Both the position numbers and the translations under genes were made by a program. From Malachius bipustulatus (lineage: Eukaryota > Arthropoda > Insecta > Coleoptera > Melyridae), in NCBI GenBank assembly GCA_910589415.1, contig OU342633.1, positions 7,788,858-7,852,857 on the forward strand: a stretch of DNA of 64,000 bases. Direction: 5' to 3'. This document shows, in pieces, positions 22,032 to 33,896 of this stretch (position 1 is the stretch's first letter; each line of letters opens with the position of its first letter). Under the pieces are notes generated by a model, which had not been told where the DNA came from, searched no databases, and saw only the letters and a program-made list of their open reading frames with translations.

Positions 22032-23977
22032 TACAGGGTTACTGGTAACTGGATACATTTCTTTGGTGATCTGATAAAACAAGAGGTAAGGAGTAAATTA
22101 ACCCCAACATGCACTATACAAAACTCAATAGATTTTGAGATATCGATGGTGAACTGGCAATAAGTCCTATCTCAAAAAAGTAAATTGGTCAGGGAGCGAA
22201 AAAAACGTTCTTTTTTTTAATTTAGAATTTCCGAAACAAGAAAAAAAATACGTATATGTTTATTTTGTAACATATACTTAAATTTAGCAATAAATATTAA
22301 TCACATGCTGAACGTATAATAGCAGATAGAACAATTTAACACAATAAAAGGAAAATTCCTGAAATTTCAGATAGGACATATTGCCAGTTCACCATCGATA
22401 TTTCGATTTTCAACTTTTCTTAAAAAAATGGTTTCAGATGTATTGAAATGTAATTTTCAAAAAATCTACTTTAACTTTTTGATTTTTTTTTTTGCTGGAA
22501 TACTTGTCCAATACTATGCTTCCTTCTGGAATAAAAAATATCCTGAGGTATTTCGATCGTGTGAAAATTTCAAAGAAAAACTTTCACAAACTATTTTTTT
22601 TAAATAAGATTTAAAAGTTTTTACAAGTTATTTTCGCAAAATTGTCAAGGCACCTTGCGTACAAATTGTTTTAAAAACTTCCCTAGTGTAGTAGCTATCT
22701 AACAAGGTACGAATCTTGTACAAGAATAACAGAATCTCCCCGCTATGTACCGTTACCGAGGAACAAATCCTTAAGTCGGGACGTTTTAAAAAAAATACGG
22801 CCCTGAACGGGGGTCTTAAAATTCTCGGATCCGGTCCATTTTCAATAGGTCGTATTTGGGGGTCACGAGCTTCGTCCCTACCAAGTTTCGTCCCGATCGG
22901 TAAAACTTTCAGACACTTAGAATGGCTATTACTAGGCTATTCCCGAAAAATCCCGAAATTCCCGAAAAAATGACACTTCCCGGGAACGGATCCCGCTCAT
23001 TTTCAATAAGCATCGTGCCACGGTGCGCCTCTTCAATCAAGCCAAATTTCAACTTTCCCACATGAAAACTGGCGGCTCTAGAGTGTTTCCTAGCAAAATC
23101 ACAGACAGACAGACCGACAGACAGACATTTTTCGGGCACAAGAATACGTATACTTACGAAACTTCTGTGACTTTGCTAGGAAACACTCTAGAGCCGCCAG
23201 TTTTCATGTGGGAAAGTTGAAATTTGGCTCGATTGAAGAGGCGCACCGTGGCACGATGCCCATTGAAAATGAGCGGGATCCGTTCCCGGGAAGTGTCATT
23301 TTTTCGGGAATTTCGGGATTTTTCAGGAATAGCCTAGGAAACACTCTTAGTGTCTGAAAGTTTTACCGATCGGGACGAAACTTGGTAGGGACGAAGCTCG
23401 GGACCCCCAAATACGACCTGTTGAAGATGGGCCGGATCCGAGAATTTTAAGACCCCCGTTCAGGGCCGTATTTTTTTTAAAACGTCCCGACTTAAGGATT
23501 TGTTCCTCGGTAACGGTACATAGCGGGGAGATTCTGTTATTCTTGTACAAGATTCGTACCTTGTTAGATAGCTACTACACTAGGGAAGTTTTTAAAACAA
23601 TTTGTACGCAAGTTGCCTTGACAATTTTGCGAAAATAACTTGTAAAAACTTTTAAATCTTATTTAAAAAAAATAGTTTGTGAAAGTTTTTCTTTGAAATT
23701 TTCACACGATCGAAATACCTCAGGATATTTTTTATTCCAGAAGGAAGCATAGTATTGGACAAGTATCCCAGCAAAAAAAAAAAATCAAAAAGTTAAAGTA
23801 GTTTTTTTGAAAATTACATTTCAAGACATTTGAGACCATTTTTTTAAGAAAAGTTGAAAATCGAAATATCTCAAAATCTATTGAGTTTTGTATAGTGCAT
23901 GTTGGGGTTAATTTACTCCTCACCTCTTGTTTTATCAGATCACCAAAGGAATGTATCCAGTTACCAGTAACCCTGTA
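22032..23977. mobile_element. Large palindromic foldback, about 950-bp arms
   Basis: The ends TACAGGGTTACTGGTAACTG and CAGTTACCAGTAACCCTGTA are complementary. The arms mirror almost completely to a centre near 23100-23165 (GACAGACAGACCGACAGACA). Arms differ at scattered bases and a nested element sits only in the left arm, so it is not an exact assembly duplication. The inner 400 bp are GC-rich (CCCGGGAACGGATCCCGC). Both arms hold the same short open frame; this is a mirror effect, not two genes. Confidence 0.9.
22141..22400. mobile_element. Small MITE nested in the left arm of the large palindrome
   Basis: TATCGATGGTGAACTGGCAA and its complement TTGCCAGTTCACCATCGATA bound 260 bp. The matching site in the right arm (near 23865) lacks it, so it inserted after the palindrome formed. 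TA may be the duplicated target. Confidence 0.82.
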
Positions 23978-24982
23978 TACAGAGTGTCCCGTAATTAACG
24001 TGCAATACTGAAACAGCAGATTCTATTTTCAAGAATATGAAAAAAAGTTCTATAAAAATAGGTCGAGAAATTCTTCCTAAGGGGGCTATAGCTCCTGAAA
24101 GGGGAGCCCATGAAGATGTTTTTTATTTAATATCTCCGAAACCGTTCAAGATAGAACAGTGCAATTTTGGGAATGTATCAAACTTTTTATGACCAATAAG
24201 AGCCAATTACAACAATTTTAAAATTTCCATTAGGGGGGGGGGGTAGTGATGGGTAAATTTCCGGGAACGAAATCTTTGGGAAATTCCCGGAATTTTTCCC
24301 GGGAATTTCTCTGGGAATTTCCCCAAGAATTCCCGATCCAGACGGGAGCCAATTTTTTTTTTCGAATTTCAGCTTATTATTTCATTTTATTTATTCATGA
24401 TAAGCAAGATGAAATCAATAAAAAAATAAATAAAAATATCAATATCTTTATTCGAAAAAAGTAACAGAAAGAAAAATAACAGAGGCACATATTGACTAAT
24501 AAAAGTGTAACAATGAAGGTTAGTGGGTAAGGGGAAGGAGTAAGGTAAGGGTAACAGCTAGCAGTGTTGTTAGATTTACCAAACTGAACCTAATATTAGG
24601 TAATTTATTAATTTTGCTATTTTTAGCAAAATTACCGTTATTTCCCGGGAATTGAGGTTTGGGGAAATTCCCGGGAATTTTCCCGTTCCCGGTTTAAATT
24701 CCCAGGGGAATATTCCCGGCTACCCATCACTAGGGGGGGGGTCAGATATGTGAGGAGTGAGGTTAAAACCACCCTATTTTTTTGTACGTACCTCATGCCA
24801 GGATTTGATATCAGATTATGAAATGTTGAAGTTTATTACAGGAAAAAGGTCGTCTTGTTGAATTTCGATAACATACACCGTTTTCGCTTAAAATCGATTT
24901 GAAAATTACCTTTTTTTCATATTTTTGAAAATAGAATCTGTTGTTTCAGTATTGCAGCTAATTACGGGACAGCCTGTATATC
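23978..24982. mobile_element. Foldback split by a hAT-type MITE
   Basis: Left arm CAGAGTGTCCCGTAATTAAC...ATACTGAAACAGCAGATTCT; right arm AGAATCTGTTGTTTCAGTAT...TAATTACGGGACAGCCTG. It starts where the preceding palindrome ends. The core is occupied by the element at 24244-24732. Confidence 0.75.
24244..24732. mobile_element. hAT-type MITE with GGGAATT-rich ends
   Basis: Ends TAGTGATGGGTA and TACCCATCACTA; inner subterminal CCCGGGAATT motifs. It lies in a G run: at least eight G on each side (24233-24243 and 24733-24741), consistent with a GGGGGGGG 8-bp duplication, although a G run cannot prove it. No coding capacity. Confidence 0.75.
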
Positions 24983-25000
24983 AAGTTAATTATTAAGCAC

Positions 25001-26007
25001 TACAGGGTGCACCATGTATCCTTCTCTATATTGCTATCTCCTAACGCTAACGGATATAGGGTCGGTTAAACAAGTCCAAAGGAGCGTAATTTTGTGGCCA
25101 TCTCGATTCCGTCGAGACATACAAGATATCTGTGACCGACCGTTCCTGAAATATCCTGAAAAAACTGAAAAATCGAGATTTCTTATTTTTTCCATATCTT
25201 TTTTATTATTGGAGATTAATGAATAATTTTTTGTGGGCTTACATAAGTCGGCAAGAGCTACCCATCTGACATTTCAAAAATTTTCAAAGCCGACTAGATC
25301 CCAGAATTTTCATAGTCAACTTTCGTTTTTCTTATGGCCACCATAGTGTTTTTTATGTTGTTCGGTATAAAAAAAATCATAAAAACAAAAAATTGATAAA
25401 CTTCAAAAAATAAATTAAAAAAAATTTATTCTTCTTTTTTCTTTACAAAAAAGACACATTTTTAGACCGAATTTCATAGATAAATTAAAAAAACCATAAG
25501 GTAAGCACTATTTTGGCGTATTTTACAAATGTTGACGTTTTTCGACGATTTTTTATTTGATTTTTCTTTGAAAAATTAAGAATAAAAATTTAAAAAAAAA
25601 TTTTTGAAGCTTATTAATTATTGGTTTCCATTATTTTTTTCATATCGAAGGACATAAAAAAATAATATGGCGGCCATAAGAAAAACGAAAGTTGACTGTG
25701 AAAACTCATGGATCTAGTAGGCCTTGAAAATTTTTGAAATGTCTGATGGATAGCTCTTAACGGCTTATGTAAGCCTACAAAAAATTATTTATTAATTTCC
25801 AATAATAAAAAAGATATGCGTAAAATAAGAAATCTCGATTTTTCAGTTTTTTCAGGATATTTCAGGAACGGTCACAGATATCTTGGCGGTTTTGACGAAT
25901 TCGAGATGGCCACAAAACTGCGCATCTTTTCTCTAATTTAACCGACCCTGTATCTCTTAGCGTTCAGGAGATAGCAATATAGAGAAGGATACATGGTGCA
26001 CCCTGTA
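25001..26007. mobile_element. Foldback element, TACAGGGTGCACCATGTATC terminus
   Basis: The arms mirror from TACAGGGTGCACCATGTATC to GATACATGGTGCACCCTGTA, about 450 bp each. Both contain GATATCTGTGACCG and a TTCTTATGGC(C)GCCAT site. Relatives: 54680-55690 (full), 37225-37790 (part), 63235-63425 (part). Confidence 0.85.
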
Positions 26008-27056
26008 TACTGGTATTTGCAAAATCACAATGTGTGATGTGATACTGCTGAAAATCTCTCCTCAAAACTAGATCTTCTACACCGAAAACAAGCTCTATCT
26101 TTCTTGATAATAATAATTATTATTATCATTGTTTTGATTTAAATTTGTCGCCAAAAAAAAATCTGGTGATTTAATCTGGGGACTTTAAATGGTGTAAATG
26201 ATACTTTGTAGTTCACTCCTCTTATAGTTTAAAAATGAGGTATAATACAGTTTACTGCTGCATGACAAAACTCCTACATTCACATAAAATATGCTGCTAT
26301 TTTCAATTATTGTCATTTGTTGAACTAGGGCTAGAAAGTAGTCGTTAGCGACTGGTCGTTTGGCCGGCTGTTGCTTTTAGAAAAGTAGACTTTTAGAGGC
26401 GACGCGCTATGGGCTCCGTTCCGCCCTTGATATACAATTCATAATACTAATTTTATACAGTATGGAACAGCCAGATGGATTAAATTCATTCTTTCGTGCA
26501 TTCTTAAAAAAATCCGGAAAAATCAATTTTATATTAGGTTTAAAATGGCATTCTGCAGCATACAAATTTCATACCCTATGTTCTTTCAAATTTATTGCAA
26601 AAATTCACAATAAAATAATTTAAAATCATCTGATTAAGGATATTCGCTGCAAAACTTAATGTAATACTACAAACTTAATCAGCAAAAAATCATGAATCTA
26701 GTGTAGATGTTCAAAAGGCTCGTCTTGACCATCTTGGCAATACTCAAATGAAAATTTCTTCGAACCTATATTTTTTTTGCAATAATTTGAAAACAATATA
26801 GTTTTTGTAAAAAGAATGAAGAGACCTTTCAAAAATTATTGTTATTACAAGCCCCTACTTCCTATTAATAAAATTAGAGGTCACAACGGTCACTCGAAAA
26901 GGGTTGACTTTAGGGATGAAATTTGCAGGCTCCAGGATATCATTTTTAATCTAAAATTAACGTGTTTCGGGATTTTTTTAAAGTATGCACATTACTGAAA
27001 TAATGATTTTATTTCATCCCCTTGTTCCATACACCGAAACAATAGACTGGTTACAG
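26008..27056. other. Unassigned AT-rich sequence before a coding exon
   Basis: There is a short GC-richer patch at 26340-26430 ending CCGCCCTTGATATA, which recurs near 4438. If the exon at 27057 is real, this is its upstream intron. No exon was recognised within it. Confidence 0.3.
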
Positions 27057-27295
27057 AATTTGAAGCTCTTGTAAACAAAATCTACATTAACAGCCAGATA
27101 ACCTCAGAAGGGCAAAATGATTGGAATACTTCAAACCAATCTCAACAGGATGGTGTGTCTAGGTTTTTTAATGGGGTTTTCCCTAGACTATATCTCTCAA
27201 AGCAAATGCTTCACCATGATGTCAACATCGCATCAGAATATCCTACAGATCGTTCTTTTCCCCATGATCGACGAAACCAATCATATGTAATTTAA
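27057..27295 (+). CDS. Probable last coding exon of an unrecognised gene
   Basis: After an acceptor-like GGTTACAG (27049-27056) a frame stays open for 78 codons to TAA at 27293-27295. The translation begins FEALVNKIYINSQ, passes through GVSRFFNGVFPRLYLSK and ends RRNQSYVI. Composition is balanced and base composition is GC-richer than the surroundings, unlike the chance frames around it. No ATG begins it; the first two exon bases complete a codon from an upstream exon that I did not find. The stop overlaps AATAAA (27294-27299), a possible polyadenylation signal. Product not recognised. It could instead be part of a decayed transposon. Confidence 0.45.
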
Positions 27296-27299
27296 TAAA

Positions 27300-28156
27300 C
27301 TAAACAACATGTATCGTAAGACTGCAATTTGTAATTTCAAACGAATATATATATATATATACTGTATGTAAAACTTCCCCTTAATGTACTTGAAATTTGT
27401 TTGAGGATTACTGAAATGTTCTTTATTTTCCCCCAAGAAAAGCTTTCATCACCTCAAATGTATTTAGTGAAGTATTTATAAAAAATTATTTTTCAACTTT
27501 GGAAAAAAGTTCAAAACCGCCGTAGTTTTAATCTCCTGTAAAGTATAATATTGTCTTTATTGATGAACTTTATGTACTTACTTTCCCATCTTCCTTCAGA
27601 GGCATATATATTTACACAGTAAATTATACTGGTAATTATTGATTAATTAGTAATTAGTGAAATGAAATAAGTATTATTATGTTCAGAAATACAAAAATTC
27701 ATTTTTGAACTTTTAATGTAATTTAAAGAAAATCAAAAATTAAAGTAAATGTCTAACAAGTTTGGTAATTTTGTTAGATTCCTCAAAGGTACTAAAAAAT
27801 ACAGATGACTTATTACTTGTCAAATGTCAATAGATTTCAATTAAAATTTTCAAAACTTAAAAGTAGAAGTGGCTTAAACTTAAACAAATAAACTTAAACA
27901 TAAAAAATACATAAAAATCATAACTTTTCTTTGGAATTATAATTAAATAAACTTTCATAATATAATGTTAATATTAAATTTATACCACTGCTTTAAAAAA
28001 TGGTCAATAATTATTATTATTGTGAGTGTCCATGGAATATATTTTTATGACATGACATACTTTATATGAATACAAAACAAAAAAAAAAATAAAAAATGAT
28101 CAGATATGGCACAACTACAATACATACAGTAAGAAAAACAGCAACATATAAAACAA
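27300..28156. other. AT-rich intergenic interval between convergent 3' ends
   Basis: Contains a (TA)n run at about 27345-27361 and otherwise no recognisable gene. It separates the plus-strand exon ending at 27295 from the polyadenylation signal of the minus-strand gene. Confidence 0.4.
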
Positions 28157-28166
28157 TTTATTTATT
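28157..28166 (-). terminator. Polyadenylation signals of the minus-strand gene
   Basis: Two overlapping AATAAA hexamers on the minus strand (TTTATTTATT on plus), about 185 bp after the stop codon at 28352-28350. No other equally good pair lies between. Confidence 0.55.
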
Positions 28167-28349
28167 GAAAACAATATCAATATATGCTTTGTCATAAACT
28201 ATTCTGTATAAATATAAATATAACAATACGTATAGGTTCATTTTTCAAAAGGTAAAAATATTTTCGCAATATGTAACAGACTAAAGGTAATAAGTACGGT
28301 TAAGGTAAAAGTGATTGGTGCAACAAGGTCATGTGAGGTAACATCACCC

Positions 28350-29029
28350 TCAGGAATAAGTACCGATATACTCGGGCTTCCATAGCTGATTGGAAAAGAA
28401 GTTATGCACAATAGCTATATCTCTATCATGATCTGGAGTAGCCGTCACTGGTGCTATGGTTACTCCTTCAGGCACTAGCAGTCCCAACGGAATGAGCGGA
28501 TTATCAACCAGCCTCTTTGCTGTTGACACATCACACTCCCCGTTTCTCTTTGGTTCTGGACTGCTGCTGGCATTTATCACTTCGCAAGATGAAGGCAACT
28601 TAATTAAAGGTGGAGGCGAACAACTCTTCGTCTTCACGACATTATTGTTATCTCTGTCAGCGTTTGAAGCCTTGCTCCTGTTATGGGAACTGTAGCTGTT
28701 CAAGCCTAGGCTAGAGATGAGTTTCTCTCGCTGCAGCCGAACCCGTTTGGTAGTTATAACAAAGGCGCTAACAAAGGCTTTTTGGCATACCTCGACTGTG
28801 CCACCTGAAGTCAAGAGAGGGACAAGGTACTTGCATGTTATCCTCCTTGGGGGTCGACCGGATCCGGTGGACTCGGGTATGTTCAAGCGAGCTCGGAGGT
28901 CCATGTTTTGACGCAGGAATTGGTTCTGGAGGTCGGCTTCGCCGAGACCATAGAAATGGGCAAAGAGGCGTTCGCGTGCTTCCATAGGCACTTTTTCATC
29001 ACATTTTTGGGGACACTGGCATAATTCAT
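28350..29029 (-). CDS. Exon 2 (terminal) of a Cys-motif insect protein
   Basis: The exon starts after a minus-strand acceptor TTATTATTACAG (AG at 29031-29030) and runs to TGA at 28352-28350, giving 225 residues after the split codon. With exon 1 the protein is 276 residues. It starts ELCQCPQKCDEKV, with Cys at 54, 56 and 60, then RERLFAHFYGLGEADLQNQF, a basic spacer, CKYLVPLLTSGGTVEVCQKA and KRVRLQREKL. This spaced Cys-Cys-Cys / Arg-rich / CQKAF layout matches the N-terminal region of a large family of uncharacterised insect proteins, some fused to transposase-like domains. Here no such domain follows: the last 110 residues are Ser/Pro/Asn-rich and probably disordered. Molecular function unknown; a domesticated transposon-related protein is possible. 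Confidence 0.85.
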
Positions 29030-29059
29030 CTGTAATAATAAAAAAATTATTAGGTCAGT

Positions 29060-29172
29060 TTTTATTAACAAATTGTTTTGGGAAATAATACCCTAATCTT
29101 TAGCCCTTAATTGTTTTTATTAACAAATTGTTTTGGGAAATAATACCCTAATCTTTAGCCCTTAATTGTTTT
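29060..29172. repeat. Tandem duplication of a 55-bp unit
   Basis: ATTAACAAATTGTTTTGGGA and the next 35 bases occur twice in tandem (starts 29064 and 29119) with no visible difference. It lies 30-140 bp inside the intron from the acceptor of the minus-strand gene, so it was probably recent. Confidence 0.9.
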
Positions 29173-31367
29173 GTGTCACTTTTAGAGAAAAATACTACCC
29201 CATCTTATAAATGTGTCTGGTTACTTTTTGAGCATTAGCTTTTACGTATTCGCGTTTTATTAGTAAAGAATTTCAATGATTTCCGCACAAGTTTTTATCA
29301 GTATTATATCCAATACCTAATAAGTATGTACTCTAAAACTGATAGTTGGCCGCATCCATGATATTATTAGGTCAGCATACGACCTGCATGCGCGTATACA
29401 ATATAATGTATGTAAAAAAAAATGAAGAGTTCCATGTATGATGATGTTGTAAACGTGATTTTATACAACACACATAAGCATATGAGCAAGCAATATAACT
29501 GGTTGTGGAAGGAAACTTCAAGGTTGATCGCAATTGTAAAAGTTTTCAACAACGTAATTTATTTATTTTCCTATAAGAATAATACTTGAAAAAATCACGT
29601 CACAATAAAATATTTATAATAACACCTTACTAGATTTTAAGGACCTCAAAATAAACTCTTGCTTAGGTATGAAGAATCTAAAAGCCGTTCTACGGACAAT
29701 AATAATTTCAATTCTCTCACAGATTTGCCTTACGTAATAGGGTCGGATGAATTTTAATGAGATTGTATCATACATAATACCTATAATGCCCGAGAATCAA
29801 GCAGTTTGTTGCTTGATTCACCTTGAAGTTGCCTGAAGCCGACCTTGTTTCATTAATCTTGACATTTGCTTAGGTATATATCAGAAACAATTTAATATGG
29901 GCGGTTACGTTTGCATTAATCTCGCACTCTTCACTCTTATTTTATCACCCTCAGTCGGTTGTTTTTTAGAGATAAAGTACGCTTATTAACTATTTCTTAA
30001 TAAGAACATAATTAGTAATTATTATTATTCTCGAAATAGCCTAGGTATGGGTATCAATAATATAAAGCGATAAAGATTGTTTTATTTAACATCGGGGTAA
30101 ACAGGATCATTTTTAGAACGCATAAAGAAGACTTTAAAATGTAAATAAACCTTAATGTTCCCATTTTAAGAATTTATAATTATACCAATAATATTAATAT
30201 TTTTGCTTGTAGTTTTAACATTTTGATTTGGGATTAATATTTTACATCAGCACATTAAACAGTATCTAGAATATATCCTAAATTATTGTTTTTACCCATA
30301 TAAATTTAAAAAAAAATTACTGGTTCGCAAAAAAAGTCATAATAATATTATTATACATAATTATGTATGTACTAATAATAATTATTACTGTCAGAAAATC
30401 TATACTGGGTATAAGCAGGAATCAGGATTTCCCAAAATATAAGTCAAATAAAAAATTGATTGTTTCTGATAAATGCTAAAAAGTTTACTTCTTTATTTAA
30501 ATTGTTATTACTTATTTTTTTTATATTTATGTTTGTGTATAATATTTTCAACGTTTTTGTGTATTTTTCGAAGTGTAAAGATCTCTAAATTAGGTCACTC
30601 TGTGATTGAATCTCGTTTAGCAAATATTTCCAAAAATGTAAAACTATGGCTGCAATAAAATTCATAGTATAACTGAACAGCAATTTTGAAAATATTTCCT
30701 AAACGACTTGAAAAAGGTTATTCTCTCTTTTATGCTTAAAATACGATTTTATACATGAAGTTCGAGTTTGGTCACAAAAAAAAAACACATTTTCACAGCA
30801 GCCTTAGTTTTACATTTTTGAAAATATTTCATAAACGAGGAATTTGACCCAACCTGACCTGATATTGAAAAAGTTATTGTTTGTTTTATGCTTGAAATCC
30901 GATTTTAAACATGGCGTTTCATTTTGGTCGTCCAGTTACCAAACACCTTGTATTCAATGAAGGGAGGGAGTAACATTTTTAAATAATTCCATAACGTTTT
31001 TTTTAGTTGCCTACCTCATGTTTAAATATTTCAAGAGTAATTACTAAAAAATATACCTATTAGCCCTCGTATTAACCTATTGTTAGTTTTTTTGCTAATA
31101 TTTGCAAGAATTTCGAAAAATCGTCACACATCTAAAACATATTTATATTTTTAGGAAAAATATTGCACGTATTGATAAAAATCTAATCCGTCTTTTAAGT
31201 TTTAAATTCTGTAAGATTCCTTATACTTCAGGTTATCTGAGATGTGTATGGTATGGAACCAAAGCTCTGTTAGCAAAACCGCCCAAGTAATGTATCACTA
31301 ATAATACACAACTGTTTTGATAGGGCTGCAATATTGATTTTTTACTTACAAGGTAGTGCGCGTCATA

Positions 31368-32120
31368 TACAGTGTCCCAATGTGAGTTTATAAGTTGGGT
31401 ATAAAAGATAAAAAAAAAAATGAGTATAAATTTAAAATTTGGGGTCCGTACGCCTGCTTGATTAGATAATAAATTTTACCATATTTACATGTTTAATAAA
31501 TCAAGCATGCCTTGACAGGAGCATTTTGTTTTCCGTGAGGAAAATTTTTGTTGAAAAAAGTTGATCAGAATTCAAAATTATGACCATCACCAGAGCCATC
31601 ATAACCATTTTTACATTTGCAACATTTTCCTTTTTTTTTTAATATTTCTTTAATTTCTTCATCTCCCTTTTCAATAATATGGAAATATGTACCTTGATTT
31701 AGTAATATTGGCGTTGGCGTTTTCTACATTTTGTGCCCAAAAGGAAATTTTTATTCTAAGGTTAATTAAATTAAAATAAAGTACCAAATCTATGCCTAGG
31801 AAACTTTAATTTCAGAAGTAAGACGTTAGAAGTTTAAAATTTGGTCTTCAAATGTTATTTCCGAAAGATTTTTTTTTGTGAAACAATTTTTTTTTGCATG
31901 GATAATTTTATTCTGGGCTAATTTTTTCAATAAAATTTTTTGAGACTGTCCAGACGAGATTATGTAGGTACTTTAACTACAGAAAAACATAAGGATGGCC
32001 CTGTGAAGGCATGCTTGATTTACTAAATATGAAAATACGGTAAAACTTATTATCTAACGGTTTCTCGACATTTTTTTGTCATTTGTACCTATAAATTCGC
32101 TTATCCTGGGACACATTGTA
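31368..32120. mobile_element. Foldback element, TACAGTGTCCCAATG terminus
   Basis: The left end TACAGTGTCCCAATG is matched at the right end by TGGGACACATTGTA, and GATTTATTAAAC / TGCTTGATTTACTAAATATG arms mirror around about 31740. Divergence is greater than in other foldbacks here. Confidence 0.65.
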
Positions 32121-32978
32121 TAATAGAGTAGGTAATCTGAAAGTTTTTATTTGCTTTTCAATAGGTTTGAGTTTAATATTGTTGGAAAATGCGGAAAACA
32201 AGTATTGGTTACCTACATGAAAATAAAGTCAACAAACTGTTTCTTTTTTAAGTTTATTACAATTTTCCCGGTCACCAAACTGATTTTTTGAAAGTTTATT
32301 TAAAAAATTTCTAACTAGATAACAACTTTGTTGTAATTTGAAAAAAATCACGATGGTGGTCATAATTATCGAAAAAGACATTTTTTACGGACTAAAATGT
32401 GCGAAATAGTTTATTAAATCTTTGCAAAAATGAAATCAGCTGATTTGTATATGAACTTTAAAACCATTTTTTTTTTACGAGTGAACAAGGGACCGATCGA
32501 CCCCGAAACGTTTCATTTTTTATATAAATTTAAAAAAAATATATTTTCGTCAAAGAACCTAAATCCTAAAAATTAAAAAAGACAAAAATTCAACAATTAA
32601 GAAGATTCAAGAAAAATTATCAAATTTAAAACCCAGCAAACATTGAAAAATTACATTGCCAAAAAATGTAAGTCTTTGTCAAAAATGTTGTAAGCAATAT
32701 ACTTAAAACACCTAGGTATAATTTTTTCCTTATGATGATTATAATACCTACATACAGGTGTCCATTGTTTGTTTATAAAGTTGAATATGAATTTATTTAA
32801 TTATTGCCTAAATAAGTCCTGTGCGTACTTCTATCTACCAAAATTGTCGAAAATTTATATCTAGGAAGAAATATTTTTGTCTACATTTTCATAGGGATGC
32901 CGCTGTATACAGTAGCTCTTATTTATTTTCACAGTAGTGAAAATTTTTTCACAGTAGTGAAAATTATAAGTGAGAGTG

Positions 32979-33896
32979 ACCCAAGTCAAGTTAACCACAC
33001 TTCGGCCAGCCATGCTTTCGGCCAGGGAAAGGGACTGTGATTTCCAGCAAAAACTTTAAAACTTTCAGTTTTTTTTCAGTCTATTAAGTCCGGGGCCGAT
33101 AGAGTAGGCCATTTTTATGAAATTTCGGACTTTTTTGAGCAAAATTTCAACAAAAATTATTTTTTCATTTTAGTAAGTCCGTAGCCGAAAGCGTGGTCAT
33201 TATTCAAAAATTTCGTTTTTTAACAAAATTTCAGCAAAAATGATTTTTTAGTTTTTTCAGTCCGTGGCCGTTATTGTGATGAAATTGCGGGATTTTTTGA
33301 GCAAAATTTCAGTAAAAATCATTTTTTCAGCTTATCAAGTCCGTAGCCGAAAGGATGACTGGCCATTATTAGAAACTAATCGGTTAGAAAAATTTGTTTT
33401 TAGTTTTTAAAGTTTGTGGCCGAAAGCGTGTCAGGCCATTATTATGAAATTTATCGGACTTTTTGAGCAAAATTTCAACCATTTTTTTTCAGCTTAAGTC
33501 CGTAGCCGACGTGCTATAATTAAAAACATTTGAAAAATGATTTTTCAGTTTCTGAACGCCGTGGCCGGTCATCATTATGAAATTTTTGGGATTTTTTTAG
33601 CAAAATTTCAGCAAAAATGATTTTTCAGTTTCTTCAGTCCGTGGCCCAAAGCGTGGCTAGTCATCATTATGAAGTTTTGAGATTTTTTGGAGCAAAATTT
33701 CAGCAAAAAATATTTTTTCAGTTTACTAAATCGTGGCCGAAAGCGTTGCTGGAGTTTCAATAATTACGATTTTTTCAGTGTAACTACGTTATTGTACGTG
33801 TTTACCATTTCATTTAAGCCGTAAATGACGAAAAAAAAGTTGAAAACTATTCGAAATACCTCGTCCTAGCCGAAGCGTGGCTAACTTGACTTGGGT
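32979..33896. mobile_element. Transposon with 9-bp target duplication and internal tandem array
   Basis: Inverted ends ACCCAAGTCAAGTTA(A/G)CCAC, about 28 bp, are flanked by identical GTGAGAGTG (32970-32978 and 33897-33905). Nine-base duplications are typical of Mutator-like elements and of foldback (FB) elements. Between about 33085 and 33770 there are about nine diverged units of 60-95 bp, each opening with a variant of GTCCGTGGCCGAAAGCGTGG and continuing TTTTTTGAGCAAAATTTCAGC. The unit opening resembles the inner terminal repeat GCCGAAGCGTGGCTA. No transposase. Confidence 0.88.

Noticed and set aside
22716..23550. Two nearly identical 67-85-codon frames on opposite strands (MYKNNRISPLCTV...)
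   Set aside because: They are the same DNA in the two arms of the 22032-23977 palindrome. No domain or splice support.
28456..28911. Two plus-strand frames over the terminal exon of the minus-strand gene
   Set aside because: Antisense shadows of a coding exon with conserved motif on the minus strand.
32979..33896. Tandem array with regularly spaced unit starts, considered as a CRISPR-like array
   Set aside because: Units vary in length and sequence, are AT-rich throughout with no unique spacers, and lie within a transposon with 9-bp target duplications.
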